Both the position numbers and the translations under genes were made by a program. The notes beneath the pieces are model-generated. The model ran no database searches and had not been told where the DNA came from. It saw nothing but the letters and a program-made list of their open reading frames with translations. A stretch of 64,000 nt of DNA from UBA8231 sp036011085 (GTDB lineage: Bacteria; Latescibacterota; UBA2968; UBA8231): the NCBI GenBank assembly GCA_036011085.1, contig DASCMS010000135.1, positions 1 to 64,000 on the forward strand, given 5' to 3'. Every line of letters starts with the position of its first letter. Positions within the stretch are counted from its first letter, which is position 1. Positions 27,059 through 36,022 of this stretch are shown here, piece after piece.

Positions 27059-28024
27059 ATGCTCAAACCCTGCAGAATACCCCTGGCAGTTCTCGTCGTC
27101 CTCCTCGCGTCTCTGTCCAACGGGTGCGCCCGAAGGACAGCCGCGCCCGCCGATCTCCTGCCGGACTTTGACACCTAGTGGGACTACTTCGATCCGGCCG
27201 CGACGCAGGCACGTTTTGAGGCACTGCTGCCGACGGCGGCGACGGCCGGTGATGCCGACTATCATCTGCAGCTACGGACGCAGGTCGCCCGCACCCTCGG
27301 CCTCCAGGGGCGGTTCGATGAGGCGCACGCGCTGCTGGACCAGGTCGAATCCGGGCTTGATGAGACCACCGATGTAGCCCGCGTCCGCTACCTGCTCGAA
27401 CGGGGACGTCTCTTCCGCTCGTCGGGCAAAGGTGAATTGGCAGTACCCCAGTTCGAGAAAGCCTTCAGACTCGGACGGCGGTTCGGCGTCGACTACCATG
27501 CCGTCGATGCCGCCCACATGGTGGCCATCTCCGTCGACTCCACCGAGGCCAGACGTCGCTGGAGCCTGCTGGGCATCGACATCGCCTCGGCCTCGACCCA
27601 ACCCCGCGTACGGCACTGGCTCGGGTCGATTCAGAACAACCTGGGCTGGGACTACCACGAGGCCGGTGAGTATGATCTGGCCTTGGACATGTTCAAGAAG
27701 GCACTCGCCGCCCGCCTCGAAGAAGAGGATGCCGAGGCCACCTCGACGGCACGCTGGTGCGTGGCCCGTTGTTATCGCTCTCTGAACAGAGTCAGCGAGG
27801 CGCTGCGGATCCAGCTGGCGCTGCTGGCAGAGGATGCCGGAGCGGAGGACGGCTACGTACACGAGGAGCTCGGAGAGCTCTACCTGCTGCAGGAGGACGA
27901 GAACAGCTCCGTCACCCATTTCGCCGAGGCCTGGCGGCTGCTGTCGGCCGACGACTGGCTGCGGGCCAACGAGGTGGAGCGCCTGGATCGGATCCGCCGT
28001 CTCGCCGGCATCGAAGCCGACTGA
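27059..28024 (+). pseudogene. TPR lipoprotein interrupted by an in-frame TAG
   Basis: One frame runs from ATG 27059 to TGA 28022-28024, broken only by a TAG at 27176-27178. Before the TAG is a lipoprotein signal (VVLLASLSNGCARR, lipobox Cys23). After it the protein continues at once as WDYFDPAATQARFEALLP and then TPR-like helix pairs (NNLGWDYHEAGEYDLALDMFKKAL, RWCVARCYRSLNRVSEALRIQLAL). The flanking sequence is coherent on both sides with no frameshift, so a single substitution explains it. The first usable start after the stop is a TTG at 27437, which would give a 195-residue protein without signal. It ends in a bidirectional terminator. Recoding, decay and base-call error are all possible. 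Confidence 0.72.
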
Positions 28025-28062
28025 GAAGGGCCCGACGGCCGGCGGCCGCCGGGCCCTTTCTC
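28023..28062. terminator. Bidirectional intrinsic terminator
   Basis: AAGGGCCCG (28026-28034) pairs exactly with CGGGCCCTT (28050-28058), with a GC-rich loop. The flanks GAGA and TTTCTC extend the stem with one bulge and supply T-rich tails in both directions. It lies between convergent stops at 28024 and 28061. Confidence 0.8.
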
Positions 28063-29566
28063 ACTTCACCAGCATCATCTTCATGCTCTGCCGGTAACTC
28101 CCGGCCTCCAGCACGAAGAAGAACACGCCCGGTGCATGGTTCGCCGCCTGCCAGACGATCTGGTGCCGGCCGGCGCGCTGGCGGTCGTGGAGCAGTTCCT
28201 CCACCTGCTGACCCAGGGCGTTGTAGATCGAGATGCTGACCTGCGCCGCCTCGGGGAGATCGTAGGTGATCACCGTCTCTGGGTTGAAGGGATTCGGGTA
28301 GTTCTGAATCAGCTCGAATCCCTCGGGCAGCGCCGGCTCCTCCCCCGGGCGGTAGACCGGGTAGGCTTCTCCCGACATGTCGAGGAAACGCGCTTCCTCC
28401 AGCAGGATCACAGGATCTTCGTCGGTCCGGCGTCGGAAGTGGACTTCCGCGAACCGCCGGTCCACCGTGGTGAACCCGTGCATGTCGAGACCCACCAGGC
28501 GGATGATCCCCGGCGTCTGCGTGTTCTCGATGACGAGGCCGGCGCCAGCCACCACCTCGATATCTTCCAACGTGGCCAGGTCCGGATCGTAGACGAGCAG
28601 CAGGTCGAAGGCGTTCACCGAAGCATCGCGCGAGAATTGTACCGGCACTGTGACGCCGCCGAATTCGTCGGTCTGCATCGGCAGACTCAGCGTGATCGGC
28701 TCGAGCACACCACCGGGCACGACCTTTGCCCGCGTCAGCCCGCGCATCAGGAACAGCGCGTCGTCCACCGTGACGATGCCGTTGCGATCGGCGTCCGCCG
28801 TAGCCAGCTCGAAAGGGGTGAGTGCGCCCGCCGTGCCGGCGACGACGCGCAGGATATAGACCACGTCTTGCAGGTCGATCACGGCATCCCCGTTCACGTC
28901 CCCCGGTTCCACGACTTCGATGCTGCCGTCGCCGAGATCTGGGATCACGTTGGTGAGCACCGTGCCGTCGTCGTAGACCAGCGTCGCCTCGGTGAGCAGG
29001 ACCGGGATGATCTCGCCCACCGTCGTCGTCTGCCGTCGGATGTGGAACGGCAGATCGACGATGTTCCCGCCCCCGGGTGGCAGCGGCGTGTCACTGGCGA
29101 TGCTCACGGCAAAACGGCCCGGGTTGTTCCTCACATCGGCGTCGACGATGAAGCTCTCGGTGAGTTCCGTCGTGCGCACGTCTCTCTCGGCCAGGCGGAT
29201 CTTGCTGTAGTCGAAGGTGCCCTTGAAGGTGGCGGCCACCAGCCCGCCGGTGATGTTGAGGCGAGCCCCCACGGGGTACTTCTCGTTCTGGAACCCCGCG
29301 GCCTCCGCCAGATCGAGCAGTGCCGTGCCAGGCGGATCGCCCGCCTGAGCAAACTTGGCGGCACCCCAGAAACCGAGGAGCCCGCTGCCGCTGCCGGTAA
29401 TCGATCCGGCTGCGGTCTGTCCCACGGTGAGATTGGCGCTACCGCCGGCCCCGGCCAACGGCTCGCCACCGTTGCCGAGCACGACGACACGCAGGCTGGC
29501 CAGCTGCGCTGACACGGCCAGAGGCAGCATCAGTGCCGCGGTGCAGATCGTCAGAAAGCGTCTCAT
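28061..29566 (-). CDS. Secreted cohesin/dockerin-like protein with C-terminal sorting domain
   Basis: This 501-residue protein has a signal peptide (residues 1-20, AVSAQ). A cohesin-like beta-sandwich occupies about 100-225. Two dockerin-type Ca repeats follow (GDVNGDAVIDLQDVVYILR and ADADRNGIVTVDDALFLMR, about 236-295). A second cohesin-like region occupies about 300-390. The C-terminal sorting domain has QNYPNPFNPETVITYDLP and ends KMMLVK. This tail is known in FCB bacteria for type IX-like export or surface attachment. The ATG follows ACGGAG. It lies 27 bp downstream of the giant surface protein gene and is probably co-transcribed with it. Confidence 0.85.
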   Translation of the reverse strand: MRRFLTICTAALMLPLAVSAQLASLRVVVLGNGGEPLAGAGGSANLTVGQTAAGSITGSGSGLLGFWGAAKFAQAGDPPGTALLDLAEAAGFQNEKYPVGARLNITGGLVAATFKGTFDYSKIRLAERDVRTTELTESFIVDADVRNNPGRFAVSIASDTPLPPGGGNIVDLPFHIRRQTTTVGEIIPVLLTEATLVYDDGTVLTNVIPDLGDGSIEVVEPGDVNGDAVIDLQDVVYILRVVAGTAGALTPFELATADADRNGIVTVDDALFLMRGLTRAKVVPGGVLEPITLSLPMQTDEFGGVTVPVQFSRDASVNAFDLLLVYDPDLATLEDIEVVAGAGLVIENTQTPGIIRLVGLDMHGFTTVDRRFAEVHFRRRTDEDPVILLEEARFLDMSGEAYPVYRPGEEPALPEGFELIQNYPNPFNPETVITYDLPEAAQVSISIYNALGQQVEELLHDRQRAGRHQIVWQAANHAPGVFFFVLEAGSYRQSMKMMLVK

Positions 29567-29593
29567 GATGGTCGCTCCGTTCTCTCTGCCGCG

Positions 29594-32500
29594 TCAGCGC
29601 AACGCCGCGGTGCGCACGGTGGCCGAGCCGCTCAGCTGTTCTTCGACCGCCGCCAGACGAGCCGCGAGATCACCGGCCGTCACCAGCTGCGCCCGCAGAC
29701 GCGTGACCTCGGTCCGCAGCGACACGATCTCACTCTCCTGATCCTGCACGATCCCATAGAGGCCCTGGATGGCTGCCAGGGCGACACCGTCGGCATCGAT
29801 GGTGGAGATATGCTTGTCGTCGTGGCCGACCTGGAAGGCGGCGTAGAAGTCCTGTGCCATGGGGCCGATGTGACGTACGCCCTTGAGGGTTTTGTAGTTC
29901 CACGTGGACAGCGGGATGGCGGCGAGTCTGTCGAGAATCTCGCGTCCGTTGGTTGCTATGAAGTTCTCCTTGGCGTTGCGGTCGGACACCGCCTGCCAGG
30001 CGCTGTCGCCGGCGGGCAGGACAACGCCGGCGGTGGCGCCGCCCGTACCGTCGATCGCGGTGACGAAGCGCACGCCTCCGGTAGCGCGGGCGGCGAAGCG
30101 GTTGACGATGCCGACGTTGAAGTCGACGTCGTTGTTGTCGGCCCAGACGAACTGCCCGTCGTCGTTGGCCTTGGCGCGTTGGCCGGCGGCGAATGTGAAG
30201 TCACCGTTTGCTTCGTTGCGATCACCACCCGGGACAGTGGCGTCCAACCCGGTAGCCTTGTTGCCGCTTCCCCCACTGACGGTGGATTGCAGACCCTCTG
30301 AGCGGTTGTTCAGGCCACCCGCCACGGTGGTCCTCAGGTTGGCTGAGACGTTGTTCTGGCCACCGCCGATGGTGGAAAACGTGCCGGTCGACGAGTTACC
30401 CGTACCTCCCGCGACGGACGAAGTGTTCTGCGCTGTGTTGCCGTCCCCGCCGCCGACGAAAGACCGGGTGCCGGCGTTGTTGCCGGTGCCACCACCGACC
30501 GTTCCGTGGGGTCCGTCGACCGTGTTGCCCTGGCCCCCACCGATCGTGCCGTAGTTGCTGTTGTCCGGGTCCAGATCGTCGCTGCCGGTTTCGTTCCCCG
30601 TGCCGCCGCCGATCGTGCTGTAGCTGTCACGCGCCATATTGCCGGCACCGGCTGTACCGCCGCCACCGATGACCGCACCCTGGACACCAAACCCGGTGTC
30701 GTTGACATCAGCCCCGCCGATCAGGTTGAGGACCCCGGGCGTCGGTCCCGCCACCGGTGAGATACGGAGACCGACGATGCTGTTGGCCCGCAGCTCCAGC
30801 GGGAAGGTGTTGGTGGTGCCCACGAAGTCGCCAAAGGCGATGGAGTTGCCCTGTACCTCCCAGCCGCCGCCGCCGGGCAAGTTGGTCAACCCGGACCCGT
30901 CACCGACGAAGGCGGTGGCCGTCACGGTGCCCGTCACCTCGAGCTCCGTGGCAGGGCTGTCAGTGCCGATACCGACGCCACCCGCAGCGCGAACCAGGAA
31001 CTGATCGTCCGCAGTGGTGGTGAAATCCAGATCGGTGTCGTCTGCCCAGACGAAGCTGCCGTCGTTCTGCGCCTTTGCCCGGCGGCCAGCGGCGAAGCTG
31101 TACGACCCGGCGGCTGAGTTCGAATGTCCGCCAGGCACAGTGGCCGAGAAACCACTCGCGACGTTCAGGGCGCCGCCACCCACGGTCGCGTTCACAGTAC
31201 TGGCTTCGTTGCTGGCCCCACCGCTGATCGTCGAGTTGCTTCCGCTGGCCGTATTGGAGTCGCCGCCGCCGATCGTAGCTTCGACGCCACTCGCATTGTT
31301 GAACTGGCCGCCGCCCACTGTCGCCTTGTTGGCTCCGGCAATGTTGTTACTGCCACCGGATACTGTGGACTGGTTGCCCGTCGCCTGGTTGATGCCCCCA
31401 CCGCCTACGGTCGCGCTAGTCGCCGTGGCCTGGTTGTTGGATCCGCCCGCCACGGTCGCGGAGCCGGAGAAGCCCGAGCCGGCGACGTTGTTGACGCCAC
31501 CGCCCACGGTAGAATAAGCACTCACGGCAGCGTTCTGCGTGCCGCCGCTCACGGTGGCGAAGGTCTGTTGCGTGGGATCGCTGTCGCTGTCGTCGCCCGC
31601 TTGGTTGTCGCCGCCGCCTCCGATGGTGCCGTAGTCGTCGTAGACCTTGTTGGCCGTGGCCGCATCGGCGGGATCGGCTGTACCGCCACCGGCAACGGTG
31701 GAGTATGCCCCTCCAGCGAGGTTCGCCGATCCGCCGCCAATCGTGGCGTATGCACTCGCGGCGCTGTTCGTCTCACCACCGGCAACGGTCGATCCCTGGC
31801 CGTCGGTCTGATTCTGTCGACCCCCGCCTATGGTCGCAGCAAGGCCCAGAGCCACGTTGTGTCCCCCCTGGGCGGATCCGTAGGCGTCCGTTACGAAGTT
31901 TCCATTGCCGCCCGCGACGGTTGCATAGGCGCCGCGAGCCTGATTATTGATCCCCCCACCGACTGTAGCGTACCGGGCATCATCGACCCCCCCGGCGTCG
32001 TCGCCGGCCTTGTTTACCTGGCCGCCGCCGATCGTTCCGAAGTCGTCGGTGACGACATTGCCCTGGCTACCCTTACCGCCACCGCCGATTGTGGCTCCCG
32101 ACACTCCAGCGGTAATGGCGTTGTCGGCGTGACCGCCGATCAGGTTGGGGATACCCAGAGCGGAATTCTCGATTCGGTATACCCGGTTGGAGTTGACGCG
32201 CAGCTCAAGCGGCTGTCCGTCCGTCGTGCCGAGGAAATCCGTCGTCGGATCCGTGCCCGCGTTGCCGGTGAGGTTCCAGCCACTCCCTCCGCCACCTCCC
32301 GTGGCTGTGATGGTGACCTGGCTGGATCCATCATCGCTGATGGAGATCCCCGTGCCCGCTACCAGGTCGACCGCATCGGTGAGTCCCTCGACAGAGGTGA
32401 CGGCGGCGCCGGCAGCGAGCTCGTCCGCAGTCACCGCATTGGTGGCCAGCTCCGCGCTGCCCACGCCATCGGCCGCTATAGACAGCGTTACGTCACCGGT

Positions 32501-33928
32501 TGTGCCGCCTCCGGCGAGCCCGCTACCTGCATTTACGGCGGTGATATCTCCGCCGCCGCTGCCAGCGGCTGGCTGCCAGGTGCCGGTGCCGGCCGCGTCA
32601 GAAGTGAGCACGAGGCCGTCTGCCGCGCCCGTGGGCAGGGAGAGGCCCGTGGCCTGCACCGTGCCGTTGACGTCGAGTTGTGTGCCACTGGCGGGGGAGT
32701 CAGTGCCGATACCGACTCCACCGGTGGCGCGGATCAGGAACTGGTTGATGCCGGTGGAGGCCAGATCCGCGTTGGTGTTGTCGGCAAACACGACGGCACC
32801 ATCGTGCTGGGCCTGGGCGCGCTGGCCGGCAGCGAAGGACAGCTTTCCACTGGCCACGTTATCGGAGCCACCGGGGATGGCCGAGAAGGTCCCGCTGGCC
32901 ACATTGTCGCGGCCGCCTCCGATCGCCGAGCTGGTGCCGGCGGCCGTGTTGAACTGTCCGCCCGACACGACCCCCGTGGGCCCGGCCTCGTTGCCGCGGC
33001 CCCCGCTTACAGCTCCGAAGCTACCTGTGACGCTGTTGGGGTAATTCACCGGAGGAAGGCCGCTCTTGAATTCACCGCCACCACCGATGAAGGCGCCCCC
33101 CACGGCGTCAGCAACGCTGTTGTTTCTGTGCCCGCCGATGATATTGATCGTGTTCGGGGTCGAGATGGTCGGGTTGTTCGGGAGGTCGAGGTCCAGAACG
33201 TTCGAGTTCGCCACCTTGATGTGGAGAGGCCGGGAGTCGGTGGTCCCGAGAAAGTCGGTCGCCGGGTCCGTACCCGCATTCCCCGTCAGACTCCAGTCGC
33301 CACCCCCGCCGCCTACCCCCGAGCCATCGATCGTGACATCCTGTCCATTCGTCGATACGGCGATGCCCCCAGCGCCTAGCAGGTTTACTGCGTCGGTCAG
33401 TCCATTCACCGAGATGACAACGGATCCGGGAGCGATCTTCGGACCGGTCACGGCAGCATCACCGAGCTCATCCGTGGTTACGCTACCGCTGGCGATTTTC
33501 GCCCCCGTCACCGCATCGTCCGCCAACTCGTCGGTGCCCACGGCGCCATCCTCCACATTGCCCGCGGTGCGAGCGTAGGCGGCCGAAGTCAGGGCGATGC
33601 GCGGCGTCATCTCCGCATCGGTACCTACCTGCACACCGAGGAAGTAGGGCGCCTCAAAATCCAGGCCCGCTGGCGTCAGCTCCTCGCTGAACACGCCCCC
33701 CTGCACGACAGCACCGGTGATCGTCTCCTCGTGCACGGCGCTCGTGACCGGGTCGAGCTCGTCGAGATACAGCCGCAGGGTCAGATCGACGACACCGTCG
33801 ATCGGGTCCCCCGCGGCATCCAGCAGCTGTCCCTGTACGGACAAGGTGGATGGCACGGCGCCCCACGCCGCGGTGGTGGCGATGAGGAACCAGACCGTGA
33901 GATGGAGCCGGAACCTGAGAGCATGCAT
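29594..33928 (-). CDS. Giant YadA-head-like surface protein with C-terminal S74 chaperone domain
   Basis: This 1444-residue secreted protein has a signal peptide (LTVWFLIATTAAWGA) and an N-terminal beta domain (LSVQGQLLDAAGDPIDGVVDLTLRLYLD). Three tandem modules follow, each opening with a GNAGTDP-TDFLGTTD-PL unit (the third degenerate) and containing many left-handed-beta-roll repeats of the type GGG-x-N-x-A-x-G. The C terminus has SDRNAKENF with MAQDFYAAF, the signature of the peptidase S74 intramolecular chaperone, then a coiled coil (QDQESEIVSLRTEVTRLRAQL). S74 domains trimerise fibres and can self-cleave. A strong AGGAGG precedes the start at 33928. Probably a trimeric fibre or adhesin. 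No YadA-type membrane anchor is visible. Confidence 0.88.
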   Translation of the reverse strand: MHALRFRLHLTVWFLIATTAAWGAVPSTLSVQGQLLDAAGDPIDGVVDLTLRLYLDELDPVTSAVHEETITGAVVQGGVFSEELTPAGLDFEAPYFLGVQVGTDAEMTPRIALTSAAYARTAGNVEDGAVGTDELADDAVTGAKIASGSVTTDELGDAAVTGPKIAPGSVVISVNGLTDAVNLLGAGGIAVSTNGQDVTIDGSGVGGGGGDWSLTGNAGTDPATDFLGTTDSRPLHIKVANSNVLDLDLPNNPTISTPNTINIIGGHRNNSVADAVGGAFIGGGGEFKSGLPPVNYPNSVTGSFGAVSGGRGNEAGPTGVVSGGQFNTAAGTSSAIGGGRDNVASGTFSAIPGGSDNVASGKLSFAAGQRAQAQHDGAVVFADNTNADLASTGINQFLIRATGGVGIGTDSPASGTQLDVNGTVQATGLSLPTGAADGLVLTSDAAGTGTWQPAAGSGGGDITAVNAGSGLAGGGTTGDVTLSIAADGVGSAELATNAVTADELAAGAAVTSVEGLTDAVDLVAGTGISISDDGSSQVTITATGGGGGSGWNLTGNAGTDPTTDFLGTTDGQPLELRVNSNRVYRIENSALGIPNLIGGHADNAITAGVSGATIGGGGKGSQGNVVTDDFGTIGGGQVNKAGDDAGGVDDARYATVGGGINNQARGAYATVAGGNGNFVTDAYGSAQGGHNVALGLAATIGGGRQNQTDGQGSTVAGGETNSAASAYATIGGGSANLAGGAYSTVAGGGTADPADAATANKVYDDYGTIGGGGDNQAGDDSDSDPTQQTFATVSGGTQNAAVSAYSTVGGGVNNVAGSGFSGSATVAGGSNNQATATSATVGGGGINQATGNQSTVSGGSNNIAGANKATVGGGQFNNASGVEATIGGGDSNTASGSNSTISGGASNEASTVNATVGGGALNVASGFSATVPGGHSNSAAGSYSFAAGRRAKAQNDGSFVWADDTDLDFTTTADDQFLVRAAGGVGIGTDSPATELEVTGTVTATAFVGDGSGLTNLPGGGGWEVQGNSIAFGDFVGTTNTFPLELRANSIVGLRISPVAGPTPGVLNLIGGADVNDTGFGVQGAVIGGGGTAGAGNMARDSYSTIGGGTGNETGSDDLDPDNSNYGTIGGGQGNTVDGPHGTVGGGTGNNAGTRSFVGGGDGNTAQNTSSVAGGTGNSSTGTFSTIGGGQNNVSANLRTTVAGGLNNRSEGLQSTVSGGSGNKATGLDATVPGGDRNEANGDFTFAAGQRAKANDDGQFVWADNNDVDFNVGIVNRFAARATGGVRFVTAIDGTGGATAGVVLPAGDSAWQAVSDRNAKENFIATNGREILDRLAAIPLSTWNYKTLKGVRHIGPMAQDFYAAFQVGHDDKHISTIDADGVALAAIQGLYGIVQDQESEIVSLRTEVTRLRAQLVTAGDLAARLAAVEEQLSGSATVRTAALR
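30190..33150 (-). repeat. Tandem YadA-head-like repeat region, three modules
   Basis: Inside the giant surface gene the codons for GGG(x)xNxAxG recur every 13-16 residues (STVAGGSNNQA, TVGGGQFNNASG, TISGGASNEAST). They are grouped in three blocks separated by GVGIGTDSPA linkers. The repetition is at protein level; nucleotide identity between copies is only partial. Confidence 0.8.
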
Positions 33929-33972
33929 AGGAACCCTCCTCTGAGTGGATGGCGTTTGCAGGTTTGGCATTG

Positions 33973-34224
33973 TCACAACCCTCGAGCCGGTCTGGCGCCG
34001 CTGTCGCCGCGGCTCAGGGAGTGCCAGATTCGCCCTTCGAGATCGGTCTGCGTCGCAACGCCGTCGACGTCGATGTCGAGACGCATGGCGACGCGGATCA
34101 GGGCAGCCACGACGTCGGCCTCACCGAGAGCGTCGTCGCGACCTGTGCGGGTCACCAGCCACTGCAAATACTGCCGTGACTTGGGTGGCAGGGGGATGGA
34201 GATGGAAGGCTCGTAGGCTGGCAT
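33973..34224 (-). CDS. Small protein, possibly ribbon-helix-helix-like
   Basis: This 83-residue soluble protein ends 44 bp upstream of the giant surface gene on the same strand. It has a short N-terminal strand (SISIPLPPKSRQYL) followed by predicted helices (LQWLVTRTG, EADVVAALIRVAMRLD), an order seen in ribbon-helix-helix regulators. There is no certain family match. The Met at 34224 fits better than a 13-codon extension. The cluster of TGTTAC boxes lies 77-180 bp upstream. Confidence 0.55.
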   Translation of the reverse strand: MPAYEPSISIPLPPKSRQYLQWLVTRTGRDDALGEADVVAALIRVAMRLDIDVDGVATQTDLEGRIWHSLSRGDSGARPARGL

Positions 34225-34300
34225 GGGTAGATACCTGGGATGGAGTTGCGGATTCCCATGCAAGCTCCGGACCAGAGTCGACCCGGGCCGGGAAATGCGT

Positions 34301-34404
34301 TGTAACTAACTGTTAAACAGTAGATTACGGCAGAGGTTACTGATGTCTCCGGTTGCTGACGAGCGGTGAATGTAACACTGATGTTACGTACTGTTACATG
34401 TTAC
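34301..34404. promoter_or_regulatory. Cluster of TGTTAC/GTAACA boxes
   Basis: In otherwise GC-rich DNA, TGTAAC occurs at 34301 and 34371 and TGTTAC at 34382, 34392 and 34399. A GGTTAC (34335) and an 11-bp palindrome CTGTTAAACAG (34310-34320) lie with them. The 34371 and 34382 copies face each other as an inverted repeat. It lies upstream of the small protein and giant surface gene. Confidence 0.5.
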
Positions 34405-34483
34405 CCGTCAGCTTCAGCCCACTGCGACCGCAACGTCGATAGGGCATCTCGTCATAGCGTGATTCAGCTGGTGTATACGTCAT
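34394..34483 (-). pseudogene. N-terminal stub of a YghZ-like aldo/keto reductase
   Basis: The 29-residue frame begins MTYTPAESRYDEMPYRRCGRSGLKL, which matches the N terminus of YghZ-type aldo/keto reductases (ERY-x-x-M-x-YR-x-CG-x-SGL-x-LP). It then changes to TGNM and stops where family members would continue PALSLGLWHNFG. No remaining part of the reductase is found in the window. Its ATG overlaps the preceding small gene's TGA (ATGA), so it was once a normal operon gene. The break coincides with the TGTTAC cluster. Confidence 0.65.
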
Positions 34484-34694
34484 TCCCAGATCTTCTCCCA
34501 CTGTCGGCTTTCCTGCGAAAGGGGGGCCTCGAGGAGCAGTTCCTCGCCTTGCAGATGCTCTTTGGAGTACAGCAGCAAACGGCCCCCCTACCCTTCTCGA
34601 TGACGATCTCGCCCGTGGTGCCCGTGACCCGGAACTCCTCACCCGGCCTCACGAAGGAGCCCGGCCTGTCCACAGTCACTATCTTGTTGCTCAT
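34480..34694 (-). pseudogene. Frameshifted small gene upstream of the reductase stub
   Basis: The frame from ATG 34694 reads MSNKIVTVDRPGSFVRPGEE and on to a run of six C on the + strand (34583-34588). There the sense changes frame. In the adjacent frame it continues RLLLYSKEHLQGEELLLEAP and SQESRQWEKIWE and stops at TGA 34480-34482. One extra G in the homopolymer would restore about 71 residues. The product is unknown. Its start overlaps the sulfatase start on the other strand. Confidence 0.55.
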
Positions 34695-36000
34695 GAACCG
34701 AACCGACCGACCCAACATCCTCATCATCCTGGCCGACGACCACGGCTACGGTGACGTCTCCATGCATCAGGGACCGCATATCCTGACGCCGAACATGGAC
34801 CGTATCGCCCGGGACGGCATCCGCTTTCGCCACTTCTACGCCAACTCCTCCGTCTGTTCCCCCAGTCGCGCCGCGCTGATGACCGGCCGCTATCCCGACC
34901 GCGTCGGCGTGCCCGGCGTGATCCGCACCCACGCCGAAAACAACTGGGGCTACTTCCGTCAGGACGCGGTGACACTGCCCACCATGCTGAGGAACGCCGG
35001 CTACCACACGTCCCTCATCGGCAAGTGGCACCTGGGCCTGGACCCGGAGAATCACCCCTGCCGTCGCGGCTTCGATCACTTCCATGGTTTTCTCGGCGAC
35101 ATGATGGACGACTACCTCACCCATCTCCGCCACGACATCAATTACATGCAGCTGGATGAACAGGAGATCGACCCGGCGGGTCACGCCACCGACCTGTTCA
35201 CGGATTGGGGCGTCCACTATATCGAGGAACGTGCCACTCAGGACGAGCCCTTCTTCCTCTACCTGGCGTACAACGCCCCGCACACGCCGATCCAGCCACC
35301 CGACGACTGGGTCGAGCGGGTCCGGCAGCGCGAGCCGGAGGCCACAGATGAACGGGTCCGCTACATCGCCCTCGTCGAACACATGGATCACGGCATCGGT
35401 CGTGTCCTCGACACACTGGAACTGTCCGGACAGCTGTCGAACACCCTCGTCGTCTACACCTCCGACAATGGAGGTCAGATGAATGTGGGCGCCACCAACG
35501 GTCCATATCGCGGCGAGAAGGGTGACATGTATGAAGGTGGACTGCGGGTGCCGGCGTGTGCCATGTGGCCGGGACAGATCGCCGCCGGCTCGGTGACCGA
35601 CCAGGTGGCCATGCTCATGGACCTCTTCCCCACCGCCTGTGCCGCGGCGGGTGTCAAGGTCGAGCACCACATCGAAGGCCAATCCCTGCTGCCCACTCTG
35701 TGCGGCGAGTCACAGGATTGTGCCGACCGCATCCTCTACTGGGTCCGCCGGGAAGGCGGCGACCGGTTCCTCGGTCTGTGTCAGCACGCCGTCCGCCAGG
35801 GCGACCTCAAGCTGCTGCACAACGGCGCTTTCGATCCGCTGGAGCTGTTCGATCTCGGCGCGGATCCGTATGAGCAGGATGAACGCTCCGCCGACGCCGG
35901 ATCGCTGAAGGCCATGCGCACCCTTCTGCAACAGGAGATCCAGGTCGCCGGCGGCGTACCCTGGCAGCGGGCTGACGCCGCTGGGTATCCCCCGATGTGA
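34693..36000 (+). CDS. Type I sulfatase
   Basis: This 435-residue protein hydrolyses sulfate esters, probably on glycans. The N-terminal metal-binding stretch is RPNILIILADDHGYGD. The formylglycine motif is the Cys type, VCSPSRAALMTGRYPDRVG, needing post-translational conversion. Other motifs are GKWHLGL, YNAPHTPIQPP and TSDNGGQ (second metal site). There is no signal peptide, so it may be cytoplasmic or wrongly trimmed. The ATG at 34693 is used because it directly precedes the conserved core; no Shine-Dalgarno is visible. The start abuts an opposite-strand ATG. Confidence 0.9.
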   Translation: MNRTDRPNILIILADDHGYGDVSMHQGPHILTPNMDRIARDGIRFRHFYANSSVCSPSRAALMTGRYPDRVGVPGVIRTHAENNWGYFRQDAVTLPTMLRNAGYHTSLIGKWHLGLDPENHPCRRGFDHFHGFLGDMMDDYLTHLRHDINYMQLDEQEIDPAGHATDLFTDWGVHYIEERATQDEPFFLYLAYNAPHTPIQPPDDWVERVRQREPEATDERVRYIALVEHMDHGIGRVLDTLELSGQLSNTLVVYTSDNGGQMNVGATNGPYRGEKGDMYEGGLRVPACAMWPGQIAAGSVTDQVAMLMDLFPTACAAAGVKVEHHIEGQSLLPTLCGESQDCADRILYWVRREGGDRFLGLCQHAVRQGDLKLLHNGAFDPLELFDLGADPYEQDERSADAGSLKAMRTLLQQEIQVAGGVPWQRADAAGYPPM

Positions 36001-36022
36001 AGATCCGACTGGAGAGAGTCTC

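Noticed and set aside
29810..33379. Long + strand open frames opposite the giant fibre gene
   Set aside because: They arise from GGN repeat codons and GC bias; low complexity with no domain; the - strand frame is convincing.
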